A stretch of 64,000 nt of DNA from positions 1,054,001 through 1,118,000 of the forward strand of contig CBDCKA010000001.1 in the NCBI GenBank assembly GCA_965218055.1, in the 5' to 3' direction. Below the pieces are notes generated by a model. That model searched no databases. It saw only the letters and a list, made by a program, of their open reading frames with translations, and was not told where the DNA came from. A program made the translations under genes and the position numbers. Origin of the DNA: CBDBKE01 sp965218055. GTDB lineage: Bacteria > Acidobacteriota > Terriglobia > JAJPHL01 > JAPKYU01. How positions within the stretch are numbered: position 1 is the stretch's first letter; each line of letters opens with the position of its first letter. Positions 26,566 to 34,208 of this stretch are shown here, one piece after another.

Positions 26566-27762
26566 TTATGGAATGCTCGGTAGTCCCCAATACCCCCTCG
26601 CCATTTGTTTCCTGCGACGGTCCTTGAGTTTCATTGCCTTCGGAAAATCCCGGGCCACACGGGCCAAGAGCGCATCCGGATTATTCTCCATTGCGTAGAA
26701 CTTCCGCCTCCAGGTGCGCTCGGCAACAGGAGCATCCGCCGGGAGGAAACGCGCGTAGTCGTGCACACAGTCAATCCAGGCTTGGAACATGTACCACGGC
26801 GATTCGCTGGCGACAGCCACAAGGTGTTTGCCATCGATCGAAACGACGCCCATGACGGGGTAAACGTAACGGCTTGGGCTGCAATACGTGGACTTAGGAA
26901 CGTCCTGCCAGACGCCGAAGTGACCCTGCGCGAGAGGAGGACGGTTCCGTGGATCATCCTGGGGAAGATTGTGTTTCGATGCAATTTCTGTCCTGTCGGT
27001 CTTGTGCAGAAAGGTCAGGCCTTCGTCGGTAAAGATAAAGGTGCGTTTGACAAACTCCCAGTACGCTTTGACATAACTGGGGGCCGCAGACCAACGTGGA
27101 ATCTCCGGAGGCATACTCTGGAAAGCAGGCGCCCGCATCAGCTGGTAACAGATGTCAGGGGCCAGGTCAGGGTTTCCGGGCACACGCTCCCCAACCCAAG
27201 GCGAATAACCTTCGATGGCACGGTGCATGATCCCCAACGAGGCGTCGGCGGCCTGGGCCAGAATGCTGTCTCCAAGTTTCTTCTCATCTGCTTCAAGACG
27301 ACCGCGTATCTCGATTGCCCCTGGTTCGGCAGTGACAGTCGTTACGTGAATGACACCGGGATGCTTGCGGAACTGGTGCCGGAATTCAAGCTGGTGTTCG
27401 CCTACTACATTGACGCTTTCAAGGCTTAGACAAGGCTGACTGCTCTCATAGATCCAGCTGTCCAGCCTCAGTCCAGGTACGCTCGGAAAAAGCACCGACA
27501 AATAGGCGATATCGCGCGTTCTCAGCCATACACCCATTTGGGGATACTTTTCCGGATTTGGGTTTATTGCCGTGGCAATAATTCCTTGGAACGCATCGGC
27601 ACTTTCTTCCGGTTCAAGTCCGGTCTGCGCCAAAAGGCGTTTTACATTGCCTGTCAGCAGCACGAGCAGCAGGGACACAGTCGCACAGAGTAAAATCACG
27701 GAGGTAGCTGACACGGGCAGCGCACCCCGATCTGGCCTATCTGTCGAACGCTTCCTTCCCAT
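26566..27762 (-). CDS. Secreted or membrane-anchored protein of unknown function
   Basis: 398 residues from the ATG at 27762, with AAAGGGAAA upstream. One hydrophobic segment (about residues 18-38, TSVILLCATVSLLLVLL) acts as signal anchor. The rest has no family I can name; it is Trp/Pro-rich with motifs such as GHFGVWQDVPKSTYCSPSRYV. Being first in the set with amidohydrolase and esterase, it may help in handling the same substrate; this is inference only. Confidence 0.75.
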   Translation of the reverse strand: MGRKRSTDRPDRGALPVSATSVILLCATVSLLLVLLTGNVKRLLAQTGLEPEESADAFQGIIATAINPNPEKYPQMGVWLRTRDIAYLSVLFPSVPGLRLDSWIYESSQPCLSLESVNVVGEHQLEFRHQFRKHPGVIHVTTVTAEPGAIEIRGRLEADEKKLGDSILAQAADASLGIMHRAIEGYSPWVGERVPGNPDLAPDICYQLMRAPAFQSMPPEIPRWSAAPSYVKAYWEFVKRTFIFTDEGLTFLHKTDRTEIASKHNLPQDDPRNRPPLAQGHFGVWQDVPKSTYCSPSRYVYPVMGVVSIDGKHLVAVASESPWYMFQAWIDCVHDYARFLPADAPVAERTWRRKFYAMENNPDALLARVARDFPKAMKLKDRRRKQMARGYWGLPSIP

Positions 27763-27885
27763 CGATGTGTTTCCCTTTTTTGTTGAATTCATCCATGAAT
27801 CCAGCATATCGGATGTTCATCTGCTAGCACCGCTATTGTACACCTACGCACGAGTCCTGAAGTTCGGAAGGTACACCGGCCAAAC

Positions 27886-28110
27886 GTGCCGCGGCCCGAG
27901 GATGCCAAGTTGGTGCGGAATCCGATCGATGCCTTCCTCCTGGCAAGATTGAAGGTAAAAGGCTTGAAGCCGGCGCCGCCGGCCGCCAAGCGGACATTGC
28001 TGCGGAGAGCCTATTTTGACTTGATTGGGCTTCCGCCCACACCGGAACAAGTGGAACGCTTCTTCAGGGACAGTTCCCCCGATGCCTTCGACGAAGTGAC
28101 TGAGGAGTTG
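27886..28110 (+). pseudogene. DUF1549 fragment of a lost DUF1549/DUF1553 gene
   Basis: About 75 codons encode RPEDAKLVRNPIDAFLLARL and GLPPTPEQVERFFRDSSPDAF, which align with the start of DUF1549 in the intact gene at 19346 (NPIDAFIQSRL, GLPPTAAEVEAFLRDTSPNAY). Homology stops after LLAS; the remaining codons to 28212 are arginine-rich nonsense. There is no signal peptide, cytochrome part or DUF1553. A clear remnant. Confidence 0.85.
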
Positions 28111-28268
28111 CTCGCCTCCCTCAGTACGGGGAGCGGTAGGCCCGGCAACCGGGAAAACGGTTCTTCCAAAAGGACAAGGCGCGGGGCACGAGAGACGAGA
28201 TCATCCAGGTGACTTGCCGTCCTGGCGAAGCTGAGGCCCTGCGCCCCTGGTGTGGCGGTGAAACGCAC

Positions 28269-29630
28269 TTATTTCAAAACGCCACTTTGGATGAACAGAC
28301 CGAACCCAACGCAAGCAATGATGACCAGAACGGACCCAAGCAGAAGTACGGTTGTCGCTCGGCTCATCCGGAGGCGGCGGTCGGTCTGAAAGGCCACCCA
28401 GCAGATGCCGAGGATGGCAGGGGGAGTGGTTAACAGACCGGTGGTGTAGTGGCTTAGGATAACCAGTTTCTGAGGTTGGGTCGGCATCCACAGGAAAACA
28501 GCCAGCCCAGCAGCCAGGAAGAGCGGCTGGCAAACCCGGTATGATCGCAGTACGGAGGCTGGGCGATTTCGGTCCACCAGGCCCAGACTGCAGAAAAGAT
28601 CGGTATACACACGACCGCTTCCGGCCGTAGCCGCCAGCAAAGTGGAAAACAGGGTGCAAAACGCCCCCACCAGGAACAGGCCGCGCGACCAGTTCCCATA
28701 GGTCTGCGTGAAGATACCGGACAGGCCGTCGACCACCTCGGGTCCCTGGGGTTCCTGTCCCAAACGGAAGAAAATGGCGGCTCCGAGCAAGAAGTAGGCG
28801 GCCGTGATCACGGTGGCAAGTAGAGTGGCCAGCCCGGCGTCGACTTGCAAGACGCGAACCCAGCCTTGGGCCCGATCCAGCCAGCCGGCCGAGTTGCCTG
28901 GCCCCACATGCCGGGCATAGCCCTTCTCCAAAACCCAGTGCGGATAGACGATCAGGTCGGCGGCCGACACCCCCAGACCACCCATCAGACTGATGACTGC
29001 GTAGGCTGCCAAACGAGGCCTCTCCCCTAGTGAGAATGTCAAGCCGGAGAAGACGTCCCGGGCACCCAGCTGATACTCGGTGCCTTGCAGCAGAATCAAA
29101 CCCACAACCACAACCACACTGAAGCCAGCGACCAGGACCACCACCAGCTTTTCCAAGTTCTCATACAGACCCTTCCACAGCAAGAGCTGAGTTAACAACA
29201 CCACCATCACTGCCCAACTGGTGATCGACCCCACCGGCAACAGCCCGCGTAGGAGTCCGGCCGTGGCCCCGATGATCCCCGCCACTCCAGTGATGGCGAT
29301 CGTCCAACCCACCATGAAGGCCAGGACAACCCAGGAAGTATTTCGGATCTTAGGACCCGGGCAAAGGTTGAGCGCTTCGAAGGCGGTCCGGTTGTGGACC
29401 AGGCAATGACGGCCGATCTCGACCTGCAGAAAGTACTTGATCAGGCAGGAGATGATGACGACCCAGAGGAGCACGAATCCGAACCGGGCGGCCTGAATGG
29501 GCGTGTTGATTAACTCCCCGGATCCGACCACACCTCCCGTCAGGACGATCCCGGGCCCCAACGATCGTAACATGGGGCCAAATCTGCTGGGGGCTGCGCG
29601 TACAGCCGTGTCGGGGTTCGCCGCCTTCAT
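28269..29630 (-). CDS. Nramp-fold (SLC11-like) transporter lacking canonical metal ligands, copy B
   Basis: 453 residues from the ATG at 29630, with about 11 hydrophobic segments. The TM1 region is LGPGIVLTGGVVGSGELINTP: the DPGN motif of metal-carrying Nramp proteins is replaced by GSGE. The TM6 region is LGVSAADLIVYPHWVLE where MPHN is expected. The EIGRHCLVHNRTAFEALN segment after TM2 is typical of the Nramp fold. It is about 70 bases downstream of the RraA-like gene on the same strand. It differs greatly from copy A, so this is not a recent duplication. Confidence 0.88.
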   Translation of the reverse strand: MKAANPDTAVRAAPSRFGPMLRSLGPGIVLTGGVVGSGELINTPIQAARFGFVLLWVVIISCLIKYFLQVEIGRHCLVHNRTAFEALNLCPGPKIRNTSWVVLAFMVGWTIAITGVAGIIGATAGLLRGLLPVGSITSWAVMVVLLTQLLLWKGLYENLEKLVVVLVAGFSVVVVVGLILLQGTEYQLGARDVFSGLTFSLGERPRLAAYAVISLMGGLGVSAADLIVYPHWVLEKGYARHVGPGNSAGWLDRAQGWVRVLQVDAGLATLLATVITAAYFLLGAAIFFRLGQEPQGPEVVDGLSGIFTQTYGNWSRGLFLVGAFCTLFSTLLAATAGSGRVYTDLFCSLGLVDRNRPASVLRSYRVCQPLFLAAGLAVFLWMPTQPQKLVILSHYTTGLLTTPPAILGICWVAFQTDRRLRMSRATTVLLLGSVLVIIACVGFGLFIQSGVLK

Positions 29631-29700
29631 CAAATCTCAAATGCTGGCAGATCTGGTCCGGTGCAACAGCGCGGGGTGGACTCCTGCCGCCAGGCTTGCG

Positions 29701-30387
29701 CTAGAGGCCCAATCGTCGCTTTAGATCTTCGACAGAGACAGAATCCCGTTCCACGTAGTCAAACAACTCACTCTCGATCTTACGAACGAGTCGCGCTTTC
29801 TCCAGCACATCCTCAGCCCTGTCGTTCGGAACGTGGAGCACACCGTTTTCGTCGCCGTGCAGCAGGTCACCGGGCTCAACCGCCAGGCCGCCCACGCAAA
29901 CGCGAAGTCCAACCTCAAGCGCGACTACGTTGCCGTGAGAGACGACGCATCCCGGAGCGAAGACTTGAAAACCAGGAGCCCGCTTTCGGATGTCTGCCAG
30001 ATCGCGCACGCCCCCGTCGGTCACTACCCCCACGCCCCCGAGCTTGTGGTAGACACTGCAGATCATGTCGCCAATGAAACAACTTCGACCCCGATCATGG
30101 CCGGCGTTCTGGATGACCACAATGACCGGCTTCGGTGCAGCTGCTACCGCGTCGATCAGGTCGTTTAACTTGGTGGGCAGGGGCCTTCCCGGATAGGTAC
30201 TGTTCGCGGTACAGGTGACAGCGTATCCTACCATTGGTCCCAATTCAGGGAACTGGCACCGGAGCTCCATGGAGGCGAAGCCGACGGTGCGGTCCCGCAC
30301 GTTTAAACGTTCGATCGCGTTCGACAGCGTGGGACTGTCGAACTTCCGAAGCTCCTCGATGATTTCAGGTGGAAGCAGTGGTTTCAT
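29701..30387 (-). CDS. RraA-like / 4-hydroxy-4-methyl-2-oxoglutarate aldolase family protein
   Basis: 228 residues. Hallmarks of the RraA fold are ADVLGDNM-like RSCFIGDMICSVYHKLGGVG and VVTDGGVRDLADIR, which holds the Arg-Asp pair found in HMG/CHA aldolases. LLHGDENGVLHVPND is also typical. In this catabolic context an aldolase or oxaloacetate decarboxylase-type activity on 2-oxo acids is more likely than RNase E regulation. First gene of a two-gene unit with transporter B. Confidence 0.9.
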   Translation of the reverse strand: MKPLLPPEIIEELRKFDSPTLSNAIERLNVRDRTVGFASMELRCQFPELGPMVGYAVTCTANSTYPGRPLPTKLNDLIDAVAAAPKPVIVVIQNAGHDRGRSCFIGDMICSVYHKLGGVGVVTDGGVRDLADIRKRAPGFQVFAPGCVVSHGNVVALEVGLRVCVGGLAVEPGDLLHGDENGVLHVPNDRAEDVLEKARLVRKIESELFDYVERDSVSVEDLKRRLGL

Positions 30388-30585
30388 ACTTCTTATCTGC
30401 CAACTTGAATGTGAGTTGTCTCAGCAATACAGCGAATCAGCGACAATCCCCCCGGAAAGAGCCTGTAGGGTACCCCGTGCATGGGCGTGGGACAAGAACA
30501 AAACCGAGCAAGGGGCATACCGCAGAATTCGAATTCACCAACTTGTGTCCTATTAGGCGCTCGGAGAAAAGGAGGCCAGAGCCCA

Positions 30586-30975
30586 ATGGCACACAAGTAT
30601 TCCGTCGTGGCCGACCTGTTTCACGTCAACATCGAAGACGGTCCGGTGCCGGAAATTCTGAGAGCGGCAGGGAATAGATTGAAGCACATTCACCTGGCCG
30701 ACAGTAACCGGCAGGCGCCTGGCACGGGACACATCGACTTCTTGGTGATGGTAAGAATCCTGAACGCAATGGGATACACCGGCTATATGTCGGTCGACTG
30801 GGTGCCGCCAAAACCAGATTGGAAGACTTTGGTCAACAGTTCGATCACCTTCATGAAGCAGATGGAGCAGCAGGCCGAGTTGCAACGCAGCATCGCCGCA
30901 ATGAACCAATCAGCTACTGATCGCGGCGGCCACGGCCCAGAATGGGCCAACCGCCTCCAGCCGTATCCCTGCTAG
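30586..30975 (+). pseudogene. C-terminal half of a sugar-phosphate isomerase/epimerase-like TIM barrel
   Basis: 129 codons from the ATG at 30586. The pattern VVADLFHVNIEDG, HIHLADSNRQAPGTGHIDF and GYTGYMSVDW is the second half of the xylose-isomerase-like/AP-endonuclease-2 barrel; such enzymes normally have about 270 residues. The metal-binding residues from the first half are missing. Oddly, a strong AGGAGG stands ten bases before the ATG, so it may still be translated. Its stop codon overlaps that of the convergent methyltransferase in one CTAG. Confidence 0.7.
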
Positions 30976-31703
30976 GTGGATCGACGAAGGCCACCGAAAA
31001 TCGCAAGCTCGAAGTACTTCCAAAAACAGTCCACCTCCACGAAACCGATCTCCCGCAGCCACTCGCACTGTGCTTCAACTGGGGCGAGAATATTTGCTGC
31101 GCGGTCGGGACGTTCTAGAAAGTCGCGTTTCACCTTCTCAGGCGTGACATCCTCACCCCGCTCGCGCCGGCGCATATAGAGGTGCTCGGCCATGGCCTCG
31201 TTAAACATCTCTTCCACGAGTGGCGTCGGGCTGGAGACGTGCTCCAGGTTAAGAAACACGCCACCCCGTGATAGCACATCGTAAATTTCCCCGTAGAGCG
31301 AGCGCTTGCGTTCGTCCGACAGATGATGAATCGCCAGGCCGGAAAGTATTGCGTCAAACTTTCCTTCCACTGCGCTCGACCAGGAGGGCGATTCTAAATT
31401 CGCTTCAGCTATCGCTGCGCGATCACCAAACCTGGCCAGGCGGTCGCGGGCCCGTTCCAACATTAGCGATGAGAAATCCAGTGCCACGCCAGCCGCTTGC
31501 GGGAACGCCTCTAAAACAGTCGCCAGGATGATCGCGTCCCCGGTGCCGAGATCCAGTATCCGACCTAGCCTGGTTTGGGCAAAGCCCAGAACTCGAAGTA
31601 TGACTTCAAGTTGTCTCTGTCGGTCAGGGACGTGCAACGAGTGCTCATCCAGGAATGCCGCCGCGACCTCACGATTCTTCCAAATGTAATCTTTCACGGC
31701 CAT
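30972..31703 (-). CDS. Class I SAM-dependent methyltransferase
   Basis: 243 residues. Motif I is ILDLGTGDAIILATVL and motif post-I is GVALDFSSLMLERA. The acidic NLESPSW and FDAILSGLAIHHLSDERKR follow, all consistent with a Rossmann methyltransferase of the methyltransf_25 group. The acceptor cannot be predicted; no cofactor or quinone gene is next to it. It converges on the truncated isomerase gene. Confidence 0.87.
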   Translation of the reverse strand: MAVKDYIWKNREVAAAFLDEHSLHVPDRQRQLEVILRVLGFAQTRLGRILDLGTGDAIILATVLEAFPQAAGVALDFSSLMLERARDRLARFGDRAAIAEANLESPSWSSAVEGKFDAILSGLAIHHLSDERKRSLYGEIYDVLSRGGVFLNLEHVSSPTPLVEEMFNEAMAEHLYMRRRERGEDVTPEKVKRDFLERPDRAANILAPVEAQCEWLREIGFVEVDCFWKYFELAIFGGLRRST

Positions 31704-31795
31704 AGGGGGCTACAGAAGCAGCTGCTTCCCCCAGCGGGCAACGATACTGCTACCTCGGTGCTATAGCCAGGAGGAGGGCTTTCCGTGCAAACATC

Positions 31796-32665
31796 TCATT
31801 GGTTGGTCGACTTCCGAGAGAGACTCCGGTGAACCGTCTCAATCCATCGCTCGGTTGAAATAAATCCTGTAGCCCACGGCATCCATTTCTCGGGGAGTCC
31901 TTCTGCCTTGATTTGATCGAGGTCTTTCCCTGCAGCCATCCGCTGGCGAATGATGTCTGTCGTCTCAATCAGCATCCGATGGTAGTTTTTTAGATCATTC
32001 GGCGTGGAAAGGGGGCCGTGGCCCGGGATGATCTTTGCATCGGCAGGAACTTGGCGGATCACCGCCTCAATATTCTTGGCGAGACCCTCGACGTCGCCTC
32101 CACTTTTTAGATCGACGAACGGGAAGCGTTCGTAAAAAAAATCATCCCCCATGTGGACGACATTCGATCCGGTAAAGAACATGACAGCATCGCTATCGGT
32201 ATGCCCGTGAGGGAAATGGATTGCCTTGATTTCCTCCCCGTTGAAGTGAACCGACAGAGATTCATTGAACGTAATGACGGGCCAGGCTTCTTTTGGTTCT
32301 TTCATCAGGCGCTTGCGAACGTTGGCATGAGCAATGATGGGGGCCTCCGGGCCAAACACCCGGTTCCCGCCCACGTGATCCCCATGGAAGTGCGTATTGA
32401 GAACGAATTCGAGTTTGCCGCCGCCAATATCCTTCAGAGCCGCTCGGATTTTATCCGCCAACGGGGCGAACTTGTCATCCACGATGAGAACCCCATCTGC
32501 GCCAATCGAAACCCCGACGTTTCCGCCAGTCCCATTCAGCATGTAAATATTGCCTCTCACATGGGTAGCCTTGATTTTGACCTTCGAGAAGTCCTGCTGA
32601 GCCATTGCCGGGCCGGCGCAGAGAACAAACAGGCACACAGGTGTGATCAAAGAGAAGTTTTTCAT
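31796..32665 (-). CDS. Exported metallo-beta-lactamase-fold hydrolase
   Basis: 289 residues from the ATG at 32665, with AGGAGG seven bases before it. A signal peptide ends near GPAMAQQ. The zinc motif HxHxDH is in NTHFHGDHVGG; further ligands are in FPHGHTDSD and IIPGHGPLS. It resembles periplasmic MBL proteins of the class-B/SoxH-like type. Hydrolysed bond unknown; could be a lactonase or thioesterase in this setting. Confidence 0.9.
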   Translation of the reverse strand: MKNFSLITPVCLFVLCAGPAMAQQDFSKVKIKATHVRGNIYMLNGTGGNVGVSIGADGVLIVDDKFAPLADKIRAALKDIGGGKLEFVLNTHFHGDHVGGNRVFGPEAPIIAHANVRKRLMKEPKEAWPVITFNESLSVHFNGEEIKAIHFPHGHTDSDAVMFFTGSNVVHMGDDFFYERFPFVDLKSGGDVEGLAKNIEAVIRQVPADAKIIPGHGPLSTPNDLKNYHRMLIETTDIIRQRMAAGKDLDQIKAEGLPEKWMPWATGFISTERWIETVHRSLSRKSTNQ

Positions 32666-32832
32666 AAAGTTGCCTCCTATTGCGCACAGCCGCCCTGCCT
32701 GGAGGGCATCGTGGGGGGCTTGGTTGCGTTTTGGGGTGGTCGTGTTACCCCCCAGCCCAAGGCAAGTCACCGTGGTCGGGGAGAACTTCGTAGGTTCTTT
32801 AGCGAAGTTTTTTCGCCAAAGATCTTGGTCGT

Positions 32833-34179
32833 TTATACCAACTCCTTGATGGGAACGCCTGTTGCGTCGCCGATCGAGTTGGCGATCTTGATCGGGCGGC
32901 CTATAGGTGTCATGTAGGTCTTTTCCCAGTCAATTCCAAAGGCTTTGTAAACAGTGGCGAACAAGTCCCCTATCGTTATCATCCGGTCAGCAACGTAGCC
33001 GCCCACTTTATCGCTGGCGCCGATGACCTGCCCCCCCTGAATGCCCCCGCCTGCCAAAGCGATGGACCAACACTGCGGCCAATGGTCGCGGCCCTTGTTG
33101 GGGTTGATGGTTGGGGTCCGCCCAAATTCGCCCATGGCAATCACCACCGTGGATTCCAGCAAGCCTCGCTGCTCAAGATCGTCCAGCAGTGTCGACAAAG
33201 TTTGATCAAACGATGGTGCTAGCTCATCCCGGTGAAGTTTGTCGTTATCGCCGTGCGTATCCCACTGGTTTAGCTTGTAGCCGGCAGCCGTCACAAAGCG
33301 GGCGCCTGCCTCCACCAGCCGTCGCGCCAACAGGACGCTCTGACCAAAACCGTCGCGGCGGTAGGCATCCTTTGTTTTCTCCGATTCTTTCGAAAGGTCG
33401 AAAGCGGCCTTGACCGATGGGGTCAAAACCATTTTCAAAGCTTGCTCGGTGTAGGCGTCCATCTGTGCAGCTTCTGCGGTCTCTACCTTCTCGCGGTAAA
33501 GCCGATCGACAAATTGTAGAAAGGATCGTCGGTCCTCGATGCGCTCCGGGGTTATCGATTTCGGCATACTCAGATCGGGAACTTCAAAATCCGCACGGCT
33601 GGGGTCGGGCAGCATCATCGGGTTGTACTTGCCACCGAGGAAGGCGGCGGAGAAGTTCTCCGTGAGATGGTGATCGTTGTCCGTGTCAGGAGACAGGACA
33701 TAGGCCGGCATGTTGTTTCGCGAGCCCATTTCTTTGGCAATTATGGAGCCCAGACAAGGAAACCGCATTGCGGCGTTCACCTGGTGGCCGGTCGCCGCGT
33801 AATGAGCGGCCGGCGGATGATTGTTCTCAAGGGTGTGAAGCGAGCGAATGATCGCCAACTTGTCCATACGTTTGGCAATCCGGGGCAAGAGTTCCGAGAT
33901 CTGAATCCCCGCTACGTTCGTCGGAATGGGCTTAAAGGAGCTGTTCGGTTTTGGGTCCCACGTGTCGACCTGACTGGGGCCCCCTTCCAGCCAGAGCAAG
34001 ATGCACGACTGGGCCTTCCCCTTCTTCCCGCCGCCGGCGCCTTGCACGGTTGCCATCAGGTTTTCAACCCGCAGAAACTGGCTCGTGCTGATGCCAAGGA
34101 GGCCTAACGACCCCACCTTCAAGAAGTGGCGGCGCTTCAAGACAGGGTCATTGAAATCTAAGCAACCGATTTTTCTCAT
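32833..34179 (-). CDS. DUF1501 secreted protein, second module
   Basis: 448 residues from the ATG at 34179, with GAGAGGAAC upstream. The leader KRRHFLKVGSLGLLG is a Tat-like signal. The core LWLEGGPSQVDTWDPKPN, IAMGEFGRTPTINPNKGRDH and SIALAGGGIQGG is diagnostic for DUF1501. It is the last gene of a three-gene minus-strand operon, 29 bases after the DUF1549/DUF1553 gene. Likely function is shared with that partner; the reaction is unknown. Confidence 0.93.
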   Translation of the reverse strand: MRKIGCLDFNDPVLKRRHFLKVGSLGLLGISTSQFLRVENLMATVQGAGGGKKGKAQSCILLWLEGGPSQVDTWDPKPNSSFKPIPTNVAGIQISELLPRIAKRMDKLAIIRSLHTLENNHPPAAHYAATGHQVNAAMRFPCLGSIIAKEMGSRNNMPAYVLSPDTDNDHHLTENFSAAFLGGKYNPMMLPDPSRADFEVPDLSMPKSITPERIEDRRSFLQFVDRLYREKVETAEAAQMDAYTEQALKMVLTPSVKAAFDLSKESEKTKDAYRRDGFGQSVLLARRLVEAGARFVTAAGYKLNQWDTHGDNDKLHRDELAPSFDQTLSTLLDDLEQRGLLESTVVIAMGEFGRTPTINPNKGRDHWPQCWSIALAGGGIQGGQVIGASDKVGGYVADRMITIGDLFATVYKAFGIDWEKTYMTPIGRPIKIANSIGDATGVPIKELV

Positions 34180-34208
34180 GCTCTTTGTTCCTCTCGGCGA
34201 AGTCGAAT

